DNA from: Flavobacteriales bacterium UBA6049 | GTDB lineage: Bacteria; Bacteroidota; Bacteroidia; Flavobacteriales_G; Salibacteraceae | Length of the DNA stretch: 23,509 bases | Direction: 5' to 3' | NCBI GenBank assembly: GCA_002429085.1 | Contig: DIYR01000067.1 | Location: forward strand, 1-23,509 | Shown: positions 7,649-14,494 of the stretch, piece by piece | How the letters are laid out: the number at the start of each line of letters is the position of its first letter | Numbering within the stretch: the first letter of the stretch is position 1 | The notes under the pieces: generated by a model | Databases searched by the model: none | What the model was told of the DNA's origin: nothing | What the model saw: only the letters and a program-made list of their open reading frames with translations | Position numbers and translations under genes: made by a program

Positions 7649-7656
7649 CAAATATA
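7649..7656 (-). promoter_or_regulatory. Candidate -7 element for the kinase-regulator operon
   Basis: TATATTTG on the minus strand matches TAnnTTTG exactly. Its -33 zone falls inside the 33-bp palindrome; a TTG there (7673-7671) gives only a 14-nt spacer, shorter than usual. The leader to the ATG at 7545 would be about 95 nt. Confidence 0.45.
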
Positions 7657-7665
7657 ATGCTGTGT

Positions 7666-7698
7666 TCCATCAAAATAACATCATGTTATTTTGATGGA
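7666..7698. repeat. Perfect 33-bp palindrome (operator or hairpin)
   Basis: Arms of 15 bp, TCCATCAAAATAACA and TGTTATTTTGATGGA, pair without mismatch around a 3-nt centre TCA. Two further G-T pairs are possible outside. It is not followed by a T run on either strand, so it is unlikely to be an intrinsic terminator. It covers the -33 zone of the predicted kinase-operon promoter, which suits an operator. Which protein binds is unknown. Confidence 0.75.
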
Positions 7699-8025
7699 GT
7701 TGTTTTCAGCATCTTGTTTTCAACAAAGCAGTTCACTATGGTTTTGAATTTTTAGTGAAGGGAATGAACAAGAACTATCGTCCTGGTTAGAGAACTCTAG
7801 TTTAGCAATTAGGTATGGCTTGCGTTCTAGCATAGTTCAAATGAAAACCTATTTTTTTAAGCATTTGGTTTAAACCATACTGTTTTTTGATAGGGTGGTA
7901 AGCTTAAGTGTTTGTTATTCAGTGTTTAGCGGTTCTTTTTTTTTGTTACATTACTTGGAATTTGCGGTTGTCCGCATCTTTCGAGCATCATTTGTATTAA
8001 AAATTGTGGTATTTGCAATACGACA

Positions 8026-8059
8026 TTTGGTACACTTTAACTACTGATAGATCAATTTG
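8026..8059 (+). promoter_or_regulatory. Weak candidate promoter of the radical SAM operon
   Basis: TTTG (8026-8029), a 22-nt spacer and TCAATTTG (8052-8059) resemble the Bacteroidota promoter with one mismatch in the -7 element. A better -7 match, TACATTTG (8065-8072), is only 5 nt from the ATG at 8078 and would give an almost leaderless transcript. Neither is certain. Confidence 0.25.
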
Positions 8060-8077
8060 GAGATTACATTTGTGTCA

Positions 8078-8989
8078 ATGCTATTGAACTTTCAATCTAT
8101 TTCTAAAACCCAGATTAGCGCGATCTCTACTCTCTGCTACTTTGATATCTTCAGTTACCCATTAAAGGCAGAAGAAATTCAAGCTTTTTGTTCTCAGAAA
8201 ATTGATTTCAGTGAGCTTGAATCTCTTGTTAAGCTAGGGATATTGAAACAAGACAAAGAGTACTTTTATTTAGGGATTACTTCAAATAATGTTGACGAGA
8301 GAGTTGTAGGTAATAAACGAGCTAAAAAACTTGAAGACAAAGCAATAAAACAGTCTAATAAGATAGGCTCTTTTCCATTTGTTAGGAGTGTTTCTCTTAG
8401 TGGTTCTATGAGTAAAGGGTATATGGCCCAAGATGCTGATTTAGACTTTTTCATCATAACAGAACCAAAACGATTGTGGTTGGCAAGAACACTTCTTATA
8501 CTTTACAAAAAAGTGTTTTTATTAAATAGCAGAAAATTTTTCTGCGTAAACTACTTTGTAGATACAGATCACCTTAAGATAGAAGAAGAGAACTTGTTTA
8601 CAGCTACTGAACTAATTACACTTAGAAATGTTTACGGAGCAGATGTTCATGAAGAGTTTTTGGAGTTAAATAGCTGGGTTAAACCAATGTTTCCATATTT
8701 CAAACCAGCTCATTTGAATGGAAATAAGAAAGATTGCATATTGAAACGATTTGTTGAGAGATCTCTAAATAATAAGCTTGGAGATATGCTAGATGAATGG
8801 TGCATGCGAATGACTATGAATCGTTGGAAGAACCAATTTGTTGGTATGGATCGGTCAGATTTTGAGATTGCATTTAAATCTAGAAAATACATTTCTAAAC
8901 ATCACCCACGCAATTATCAGAAATACGTTCTTACTGAAATAGAAAAACGTAAGGAGTTGATTACTGAGAAATACGGAATAGCATGGTAA
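8078..8989 (+). CDS. Nucleotidyltransferase-fold protein at the head of the radical SAM operon
   Basis: Protein of 303 residues of the pol-beta/MNT nucleotidyltransferase superfamily. An N-terminal winged-helix-like region (about 15-65, TLCYFDIFSYPLKAEEI) precedes the catalytic signature LSGSMSKGYMAQDADLDFF, with Gly109-Ser110 and the carboxylates Asp121 and Asp123. A third acidic residue may come from YFVDTDHL about 45 residues later. The family transfers nucleotidyl groups to proteins, RNA or small molecules; the target here is unknown. The ATG at 8078 is preferred to an in-frame TTG at 8057. It overlaps the next gene by 7 nt, so it is translationally linked to the B12-radical SAM enzyme. 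It could activate a substrate for the pathway or regulate it. No antitoxin-like partner is seen. Confidence 0.75.
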   Translation: MLLNFQSISKTQISAISTLCYFDIFSYPLKAEEIQAFCSQKIDFSELESLVKLGILKQDKEYFYLGITSNNVDERVVGNKRAKKLEDKAIKQSNKIGSFPFVRSVSLSGSMSKGYMAQDADLDFFIITEPKRLWLARTLLILYKKVFLLNSRKFFCVNYFVDTDHLKIEEENLFTATELITLRNVYGADVHEEFLELNSWVKPMFPYFKPAHLNGNKKDCILKRFVERSLNNKLGDMLDEWCMRMTMNRWKNQFVGMDRSDFEIAFKSRKYISKHHPRNYQKYVLTEIEKRKELITEKYGIAW

Positions 8990-10443
8990 AAAAGAAAGTG
9001 TTGTTCTCTCACTCATACTATTATCCATTAGATGTAAAACAATGGAATAACAAAACTCCCTACCCTCCACTAGGTACTGTTTTGGCCGCTGCCGTAATGC
9101 GAGAAAAAGGGTATCATGTTTCTCTCTTCGATACGAACTTATGTTTTTCGCCAGATGCCATTTTTCAAAAGTTGAATCAGTCTCCAGACTATTTTGTGTT
9201 GTACGATGATGGTTTTAACTATCTCACCAAAATGTGTTTGACTACCATGCGTGAGGCTGCTTTTGAAATGATTGGATATGCCAAGAAGCTTAATATACCA
9301 GTATTTGTTTCAAGTTCAGATTCTACTGATCATTTCGAAAAATACTTAGACGCAGGAGCAACTGCTGTTATGCTTGGTGAAGCAGAAGAAACTTTAACAG
9401 AATGCTTAGAAGTTCTTGATAAAGGGGAGGGGTTACACTCAAATATTCTTGGACTCGCTTTTCGTGAAAATGGTAAAACTATCCGAACAGCGTCACGAAA
9501 AGTATTGAAGAACTTAGATGATCTTCCTTTACCTGCATGGGATTTAGTTGATGTTGATGCATACAAAGCCGTATGGAAACAGGGGAAGTATCCATTTCAT
9601 TTGAATTTGGCAACAACAAGAGGATGTCCGTTTAAATGTAATTGGTGTGCCAAACCTATTTATGGCAACAAGTATAATTCTCGTTCACCAGAGCATGTAA
9701 TTAAAGAAATAGAGTTGCTTAAGAAAGAGTATGATGTTTCTACATTTTGGATGTGCGATGACATTTTTGGACTGAAACCTGGATGGGTTAAGAAGTTCAA
9801 TACATTACTAAAAGAAAAAGGAATCCGAATTCAGTATAAGATTCAAAGTCGTGCAGATTTACTGGTTAAGGAGAATACCATAGAGTCATTGTCAGAGAGT
9901 GGATTGTATGAAGTTTGGATTGGAGCAGAAAGCGGATCGCAACGTGTTCTTGATGCAATGGATAAAGGAACAACTCTGGGCCAAATCAAAGAATCTACAC
10001 AGAAGTTACAAGATTTAGGTGTTCGAGTTGCCTATTTTATTCAGTATGGTTACTTGGGTGAAACCGCAGAAGAAATCCAAGCAACTTTAAAAATGATTGC
10101 AACGAATAAGCCAGATGATATAGGTGTTTCGGTTTCATATCCTTTACCTGGAACTCCTTTTTATGATCAGGTGAAGAAAGACTTTGAAGCTAAACAAAAT
10201 TGGGCTGATTCAGATGATTTAGCTATGATGTTTCAGGGAACGTTTAATTCGGCATATTATAAAATTTTGCATCGTTATACTCATAAAGTGTTTAGAGCGG
10301 CTCAGGCTAAACGTTTTTTAGCAAAAGGATTATCAGGACTCTCAACTAGGGACTGGCGAACGTTAGTGGCCTGGCCAGTCAATGAAGTGTTGAAGGTGAG
10401 ATACAAGGGCCAACTAAGACACATGAAAAATACCAATTCATGA
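8983..10443 (+). CDS. B12-binding-domain radical SAM enzyme 1
   Basis: Class B-type radical SAM protein of 486 residues. The N-terminal cobalamin-binding Rossmann-like domain (about 4-150) includes PYPPLGTVLAAAV and AVMLGEAEETL. The [4Fe-4S] cluster motif is CPFKCNWC (Cys215, Cys219, Cys222; CxxxCxxC), followed by FWMCDDIFG, VWIGAESGSQ and YGYLGETAEE, typical of the TIM-barrel core. Such enzymes catalyse radical methylation of unactivated carbon, ring contraction or other rearrangements. Where family members usually have GYPGET, this one has GYLGET. It is similar in layout to radical SAM enzyme 2 of the same operon (PYPPLG, RGCP, DD, WIGAESGSQ), suggesting an old duplication. It overlaps its neighbours by 7 and 4 nt. 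The substrate is unknown. Confidence 0.9.
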   Translation: MVKKKVLFSHSYYYPLDVKQWNNKTPYPPLGTVLAAAVMREKGYHVSLFDTNLCFSPDAIFQKLNQSPDYFVLYDDGFNYLTKMCLTTMREAAFEMIGYAKKLNIPVFVSSSDSTDHFEKYLDAGATAVMLGEAEETLTECLEVLDKGEGLHSNILGLAFRENGKTIRTASRKVLKNLDDLPLPAWDLVDVDAYKAVWKQGKYPFHLNLATTRGCPFKCNWCAKPIYGNKYNSRSPEHVIKEIELLKKEYDVSTFWMCDDIFGLKPGWVKKFNTLLKEKGIRIQYKIQSRADLLVKENTIESLSESGLYEVWIGAESGSQRVLDAMDKGTTLGQIKESTQKLQDLGVRVAYFIQYGYLGETAEEIQATLKMIATNKPDDIGVSVSYPLPGTPFYDQVKKDFEAKQNWADSDDLAMMFQGTFNSAYYKILHRYTHKVFRAAQAKRFLAKGLSGLSTRDWRTLVAWPVNEVLKVRYKGQLRHMKNTNS

Positions 10444-11210
10444 GTGCTTCATTTGATGCGGCAGCTCAAGAGTATGATGCAACTTTTTCAAATACTAGTA
10501 TTGGAAAAGCACAGCGAAAACAGGTTTGGAATTACTTGCGAAAATACCTGTCGAAGAATTGGAATGTACTTGAGTTAACTGCAGGAACGGGAATTGATGC
10601 GGTTTGGTTATCTAGCAGAGTGAATAGCGTTCTAGTTACCGATGCTTCAGATGAAATGATTAAGGTTGCCAGTTCTAGAGGCGATTATAAAAATCTATCA
10701 TATAAAGTATTGGATGTTGGCTCATTAGATGAATTAAATGGAGAGTTTGATTTAGTGTTTAGCAATTTTGGTGGACTTAATTGTTTGTCACCTGCCGAAT
10801 GGAGGTCATTTGCATTAAAACTGAAGTCTAAATTGTTGCCGAGTGGAGAGGTGGTTTTGGTAATGATTAGCTCAAACAGCTGGTGGGAACGATTTTACTT
10901 TTCGTTAGTAGGCAAGCAGAAAGAGGCAGGCAGAAGAAGGAACGGCTATGCAGAGGCAAATGTGGATGGTGAAATTGTACCAACATGGTATTATGATCCA
11001 GAAGAAATTTGTCAATTTTTTGGCTCAGATTTCGAAGTGAAAAACCACATTCCTATCGGCTTTATGGTTCCACCATCTTATCTATATCCTGCCTTTAAAA
11101 AAATCCCTTGGATAATCGATTTGCTCTATCAAATTGATCGTGTACTTTTAGCGAACTCTCCTCTTAGCAACAAAGCAGATCATTTTTTAATTCATTTGAA
11201 AAGAAAATAA
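10440..11210 (+). CDS. Class I SAM-dependent methyltransferase 1
   Basis: Rossmann-fold methyltransferase of 256 residues. The opening FDAAAQEYDATF is common in small-molecule and quinone-type methyltransferases. The SAM-binding motif I is VLELTAGTGID (43-53), with TDASDEMIKVA as motif II (67-77) and a FDLVFSNFGGLNCL post-motif. The C-terminal half has aromatic and hydrophobic segments (YLYPAFKKIPWIIDLLYQ) that could seat a lipid-like substrate, though this is inference. Its ATG overlaps the previous stop (ATGA). Its TAA is followed with no gap, and in the same reading frame, by the TTG start of the next radical SAM gene. The methyl acceptor is unknown. Confidence 0.88.
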   Translation: MSASFDAAAQEYDATFSNTSIGKAQRKQVWNYLRKYLSKNWNVLELTAGTGIDAVWLSSRVNSVLVTDASDEMIKVASSRGDYKNLSYKVLDVGSLDELNGEFDLVFSNFGGLNCLSPAEWRSFALKLKSKLLPSGEVVLVMISSNSWWERFYFSLVGKQKEAGRRRNGYAEANVDGEIVPTWYYDPEEICQFFGSDFEVKNHIPIGFMVPPSYLYPAFKKIPWIIDLLYQIDRVLLANSPLSNKADHFLIHLKRK

Positions 11211-12587
11211 TTGAAAGCACTCATTACACATGGTTACTTCATCCATGAAGATGTGAAAGAAGGGGAGATAATGAGGCCTTACCCACCGCTGGGAATGCTC
11301 TATGTATCGGCATATTTAAAAGAGCATGATGTTGATTGTTATGTATTAGATTCTACGTTTGAAACGAAGGAATCTTGGAAATTGAAGTTAGAAGAGGTTC
11401 AACCAAATGTTGTCTTCTTTTACACCAACTTAATGACAAAAATCAATGTGATTTACCTGTCAAATTGGTTACGTAATCAATACCCTGGAATAAAAACGGT
11501 AGTTGGAGGTCCAGATGTAACCTATAACCTTCAAAACTACTTGAACAATGGTTTCGATTTTTGCATAATTGGTGAAGGAGAACAAACGGCCCATGAACTA
11601 ATTCAAGTGTTCGAAGGAGAAGTGAGTCTTTCAGAAATAACAGGGGTAGCTTATTTAAAAAATGGAGAGTTAGTTCAAGCTCCTTCAAGAAAAAAAATGA
11701 AGGACTTAGGTGAGTTACCCTTACCAGACCGAAAATCAATTCCAATTGAAAAGTATCTAGAAGTCTGGAAGAAGTTCCATGGAAAAGCTACTCTGAATAT
11801 TAGCACACAACGTGGTTGTCCATATAGCTGTAAATGGTGTTCTACAGCAGTTTATGGTCGAAGTTACAGGAGAAGACCAGCTGAGGCTGTAGCAGATGAA
11901 ATCCTGATGCTTCAAAAAGACTATGGGGTAGAAGCTTTATGGTTTGTTGATGATGTATTTACTGTAAAACACAAATGGATTGAAGAGCTACATGCAGCAT
12001 TTCAAAAACGAAATCTGAAAGTTGATTTTGAGATTATTTCAAGAGCAGAGCGTTTAAATGAACATGTATTGAAACTACTTCAAGAAATGGGTTGTTTCCG
12101 TATCTGGATAGGAGCTGAAAGTGGTTCTCAAGATGTGATAAATGCAATGCATAGAGCCGTTTCTGTAGAAGAGGTAAGAGCTAAAATAAAGTTGACGCAA
12201 TCTTTTGGAATTGAGGCTGGTACGTTCATAATGGTTGGTTATCCAGGTGAAACAGAAAAGGATATTCGACAAACAGCCAATCATTTAAGGTTAGCTCCAC
12301 CAGATCAGTTTACTATTACTGAAGCTTATCCTATAAAAGGTACAGCATTGTATAACGAGATAGAAGAGATCATTACAGAGCAGCCAGAGTGGACTAGTAC
12401 TACTGATCGAGAAATTAGATTCGAAAGACCTTATCCTGATCAGTATTATAAGATGTCTGTTCGGTATATAGCAAATGCTTGGCAATCCAGTAAAAGCAGA
12501 CAAGAAAAAAGGTATAAAGACTACATTAAATTCTCTATCAAAGAGAAGATGGCCTACCTCTTTATGCAAGGATACAAATGGAACTAA
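11211..12587 (+). CDS. B12-binding-domain radical SAM enzyme 2 (TTG start)
   Basis: Radical SAM protein of 458 residues with an N-terminal cobalamin-binding domain (about 1-140: KALITHGYF, YPPLGMLYVSAYL, TVVGGPDVTYN, FCIIGEGEQTAHEL). The iron-sulfur motif is CPYSCKWC (Cys203, Cys207, Cys210). The barrel contains LWFVDDVFT, IWIGAESGSQ and MVGYPGETEKD. The TTG directly after the upstream TAA is taken as the start because the B12-domain strand KALITHGYF begins there. The first ATG (codon 21) would cut off that strand, and no start can lie further upstream in this frame. There is no Shine-Dalgarno sequence, so translation probably depends on re-initiation after the methyltransferase stop. It overlaps the next gene by 10 nt. 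The reaction is unknown. Confidence 0.9.
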   Translation: MKALITHGYFIHEDVKEGEIMRPYPPLGMLYVSAYLKEHDVDCYVLDSTFETKESWKLKLEEVQPNVVFFYTNLMTKINVIYLSNWLRNQYPGIKTVVGGPDVTYNLQNYLNNGFDFCIIGEGEQTAHELIQVFEGEVSLSEITGVAYLKNGELVQAPSRKKMKDLGELPLPDRKSIPIEKYLEVWKKFHGKATLNISTQRGCPYSCKWCSTAVYGRSYRRRPAEAVADEILMLQKDYGVEALWFVDDVFTVKHKWIEELHAAFQKRNLKVDFEIISRAERLNEHVLKLLQEMGCFRIWIGAESGSQDVINAMHRAVSVEEVRAKIKLTQSFGIEAGTFIMVGYPGETEKDIRQTANHLRLAPPDQFTITEAYPIKGTALYNEIEEIITEQPEWTSTTDREIRFERPYPDQYYKMSVRYIANAWQSSKSRQEKRYKDYIKFSIKEKMAYLFMQGYKWN

Positions 12588-13324
12588 GCAACTATTCAGT
12601 TCATAATGGGGTAATCTACCTAGAACCATATCGAGCTTCTCAGTTCGAAAAGAGTTATGTTAAGGTCAGAGAAAAAGAACAGCGCATTCTTTCTGATTCT
12701 CAGGTGTTGCAATTGCCGTATTTGTCTAACCACGTTCATTCGAAGGAGTGGGAGTTACGTCAGGAAAGTGTTGAGCGATTTCTCCGTTATTTGCCTCATA
12801 AAAAGCTGCGAATATTAGAGATTGGTTGTGGTAATGGGTGGTTTTCTAATTTGATTGCATCCAAAGGCAATTTTGATGTGTTCGGAACAGATGTGAATAT
12901 AAAAGAGCTTGAACAAGCAGTGCGCGTTTTTGCTTGCTCAGAAGTAAAGTGGGTTTACACAACCAAGGTTGAATTGCTTTCCCCGCTTTTATTCGATGTG
13001 ATAGTTGTAAATGCAGCAGTTCAGTATTTTCCTTCAATTCCAAAGTTGTTACAATCTCTCAAAACAGTAGTTGCTCATAATGGTGAGATTCATTTGTTGG
13101 ATTCTCCAATATATCCTAGTGATCAAGAAGCTCAAAAAGCTTCTCAAAGAACAGAGGAGTACTTTGGGATAATGGGGTTTCCAGAATTGAGTAATCAATA
13201 TTTTCATCACAAGAATAAAGATGTGAAAGGTGCAGATTGGCTTTACAAACCATCTAAATTTGGAAAGTTACTTGGAAAGAAAAATCCCTTCCCTTGGTTA
13301 AGATTTAAGCAAGCTGATATATAA
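12578..13324 (+). CDS. Class I SAM-dependent methyltransferase 2
   Basis: Methyltransferase of 248 residues ending the five-gene operon. Motif I is RILEIGCGNGWFSNLIA (about 78-94), followed by VFGTDVNIKELEQA and the acidic-loop equivalent FDVIVVNAAVQYFPS. A C-terminal segment with HLLDSPIYPSDQEA is typical of methyltransferase_11 proteins in glycan and secondary-metabolite clusters. The first 70 residues contain an aromatic-rich N-terminal extension (VIYLEPYRASQFEKSY) outside the SAM fold. It starts 10 nt inside the radical SAM 2 gene and ends overlapping the convergent glycosyltransferase gene by 27 nt. The substrate is unknown. Confidence 0.86.
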   Translation: MELSNYSVHNGVIYLEPYRASQFEKSYVKVREKEQRILSDSQVLQLPYLSNHVHSKEWELRQESVERFLRYLPHKKLRILEIGCGNGWFSNLIASKGNFDVFGTDVNIKELEQAVRVFACSEVKWVYTTKVELLSPLLFDVIVVNAAVQYFPSIPKLLQSLKTVVAHNGEIHLLDSPIYPSDQEAQKASQRTEEYFGIMGFPELSNQYFHHKNKDVKGADWLYKPSKFGKLLGKKNPFPWLRFKQADI

Positions 13325-14329
13325 CTCTAGATAAGCTTGAGCAGTTTTTTGTATTGGAAATGAAAAGGCAGGTGTGCTTGGTGCTTTTAAGCAGTGTTTT
13401 AATTGGATAAGGCATTCTTCTTGGGTATTGAATAAATGAGATGTTGCAATACTCGGAGCTATTCCCACTGGGGTAGAAACAATGTGTAACCCTAAAGTTT
13501 CGGCTTCGGCCAATACCATTCCATACCCTTCGAATTGAGCAGTGTGTAATAATATACTTGCTTGAGACATGTATTGTAACGTACTTGTTCTATCTAGATG
13601 ACCAAGAAAATCAACTTTATCCGTAATGTTTAACTGTTTTGCTAAATGAATAAGATCGTCTTTTAATGGCCCATCACCAATAAATGCCATTCTTACATCG
13701 TATCCATCCTTAGTTAGTTGATAGAAACTCTTTAGTGCTAGTTCAGGGTTTTTAACTGGAATGAGCGAGCCAACAGAAACAATATCATAATGGGTTGACG
13801 TAGAAGGTGGTGTTGGTTTCGTGATGCCATGTGGAATGGTAGAAATAAGTTGTACGCCCAGTTTGCGAAGAAAACGTTCTTGAAATTCACTGATAGCAAC
13901 CACAGGAGTCTTCCATTTTCTAATACGTTTTGTGTAGAACGTTGGAGAAACATCTTGTCCCATAGCTGTAAGAACTGTAGGAATAGTAAGTTCTTTTCCC
14001 ATTAGAGCAGCTAACCAACCTGCATCAGTTAACCAGAATCCATGAATTACATCAGGTTGAAATTGCTTTACTTCTTCTCTAATTCGGTTCTTGAATAGCG
14101 TTAAGATAGAGAGTCGTTTTAGCCCTCTAGGATTTCCCTTTCCAAAACTTTTTATTGGAATATCATTCCACTTGTATTCTGCTTTTTGAGGGTAGTGGAG
14201 AGTTATTATCTTTAATTCTAGATCTTTAGGTTTAAGGGCGGTAACTATCTCTTGTAGTGCAGGGATACAACTTGTGTCTTGCTCATTTTCTGCAAAACCT
14301 GGAACAATATAAAGTAGTCGTAACTTCAC
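13298..14329 (-). CDS. Family 4 (GT-B) glycosyltransferase
   Basis: Retaining glycosyltransferase of 343 residues expected at the cytoplasmic membrane face. The N-terminal acceptor domain has PDVIHGFWLTDAGWLAAL. The C-terminal donor domain has DIVSVGSLIPVKNPELAL, MAFIGDGPLKDDL, VDFLGHL and the EX7E-type signature FEGYGMVLAEAETLGLHIV. It is encoded opposite to the flanking radical SAM genes, splitting them into two forward groups. Its 3' end overlaps methyltransferase 2 by 27 nt. It could attach a sugar to the product of the cluster, which would make that product a glycan, glycolipid or glycoside. It might instead serve another pathway and have been inserted here. Confidence 0.9.
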   Translation of the reverse strand: MKLRLLYIVPGFAENEQDTSCIPALQEIVTALKPKDLELKIITLHYPQKAEYKWNDIPIKSFGKGNPRGLKRLSILTLFKNRIREEVKQFQPDVIHGFWLTDAGWLAALMGKELTIPTVLTAMGQDVSPTFYTKRIRKWKTPVVAISEFQERFLRKLGVQLISTIPHGITKPTPPSTSTHYDIVSVGSLIPVKNPELALKSFYQLTKDGYDVRMAFIGDGPLKDDLIHLAKQLNITDKVDFLGHLDRTSTLQYMSQASILLHTAQFEGYGMVLAEAETLGLHIVSTPVGIAPSIATSHLFNTQEECLIQLKHCLKAPSTPAFSFPIQKTAQAYLELYISLLKS

Positions 14330-14349
14330 TCTTTGTTATTCTATTATAG

Positions 14350-14363
14350 AATACAATTGTATT
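14350..14363. repeat. 14-bp perfect palindrome upstream of the GT4 gene
   Basis: AATACAATTGTATT is self-complementary and lies 20 bp upstream of the glycosyltransferase ATG, in the 165-bp divergent spacer before the SPASM radical SAM gene. It could be an operator half-way between two start sites, but short AT palindromes also arise by chance. Confidence 0.35.
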
Positions 14364-14494
14364 ATTCGTATTTGGTATAAATCGCAAAGCCACTAGAAAA
14401 ATAAAAACACCCAATACGTTGTTAAACCAGATTGCTTCTTTTTTCAGTACAGCATTTGTGTATTTTCGGACAACTCTAAGGTATCAAATAAACA

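Larger units (their letters stand above)
7546..8077. other. Long divergent intergenic region, no protein-coding gene seen
   Basis: This 532-bp AT-rich spacer separates the two-component operon (minus) from the radical SAM operon (plus). It contains a perfect 33-bp palindrome (7666-7698) and a 12-bp palindrome, TGGTTTAAACCA (7866-7877). It also contains T tracts of seven (7852-7858) and nine (7936-7944), and a small TGCGG/CCGCA hairpin (7963-7976). No convincing open frame or tRNA was seen. Weak pairing of TAGGT (7810-7814) with ACCTA (7847-7851) before the T7 tract could mark the end of a short transcript, but this is not strong enough to call. Confidence 0.6.

Noticed and set aside
8078..8989. 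Nucleotidyltransferase as an MNT/HEPN-type toxin-antitoxin component
   Set aside because: It is about 300 residues with an added winged-helix part, has no HEPN partner, and is fused translationally to a metabolic gene.
11443..11745. Minus-strand open frame of 100 codons under the B12 domain of radical SAM enzyme 2
   Set aside because: Low-complexity Leu/Phe-rich product caused by the codon pattern of the sense gene.
12291..12629. Antisense open frame of 112 codons under the end of radical SAM gene 2
   Set aside because: Translation shows no domain or signal and mirrors a strongly conserved gene on the other strand.
13325..13357. Possible terminator after methyltransferase 2 (T6 tract following CTC...GAG)
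   Set aside because: Only a three-base-pair stem is possible and the bases are coding sequence of the convergent glycosyltransferase.
14369..14494. Promoter for the SPASM radical SAM gene
   Set aside because: AGCATTTG and TATTTTCG were considered, but neither matches TAnnTTTG with a well-spaced TTG, so no call was made.
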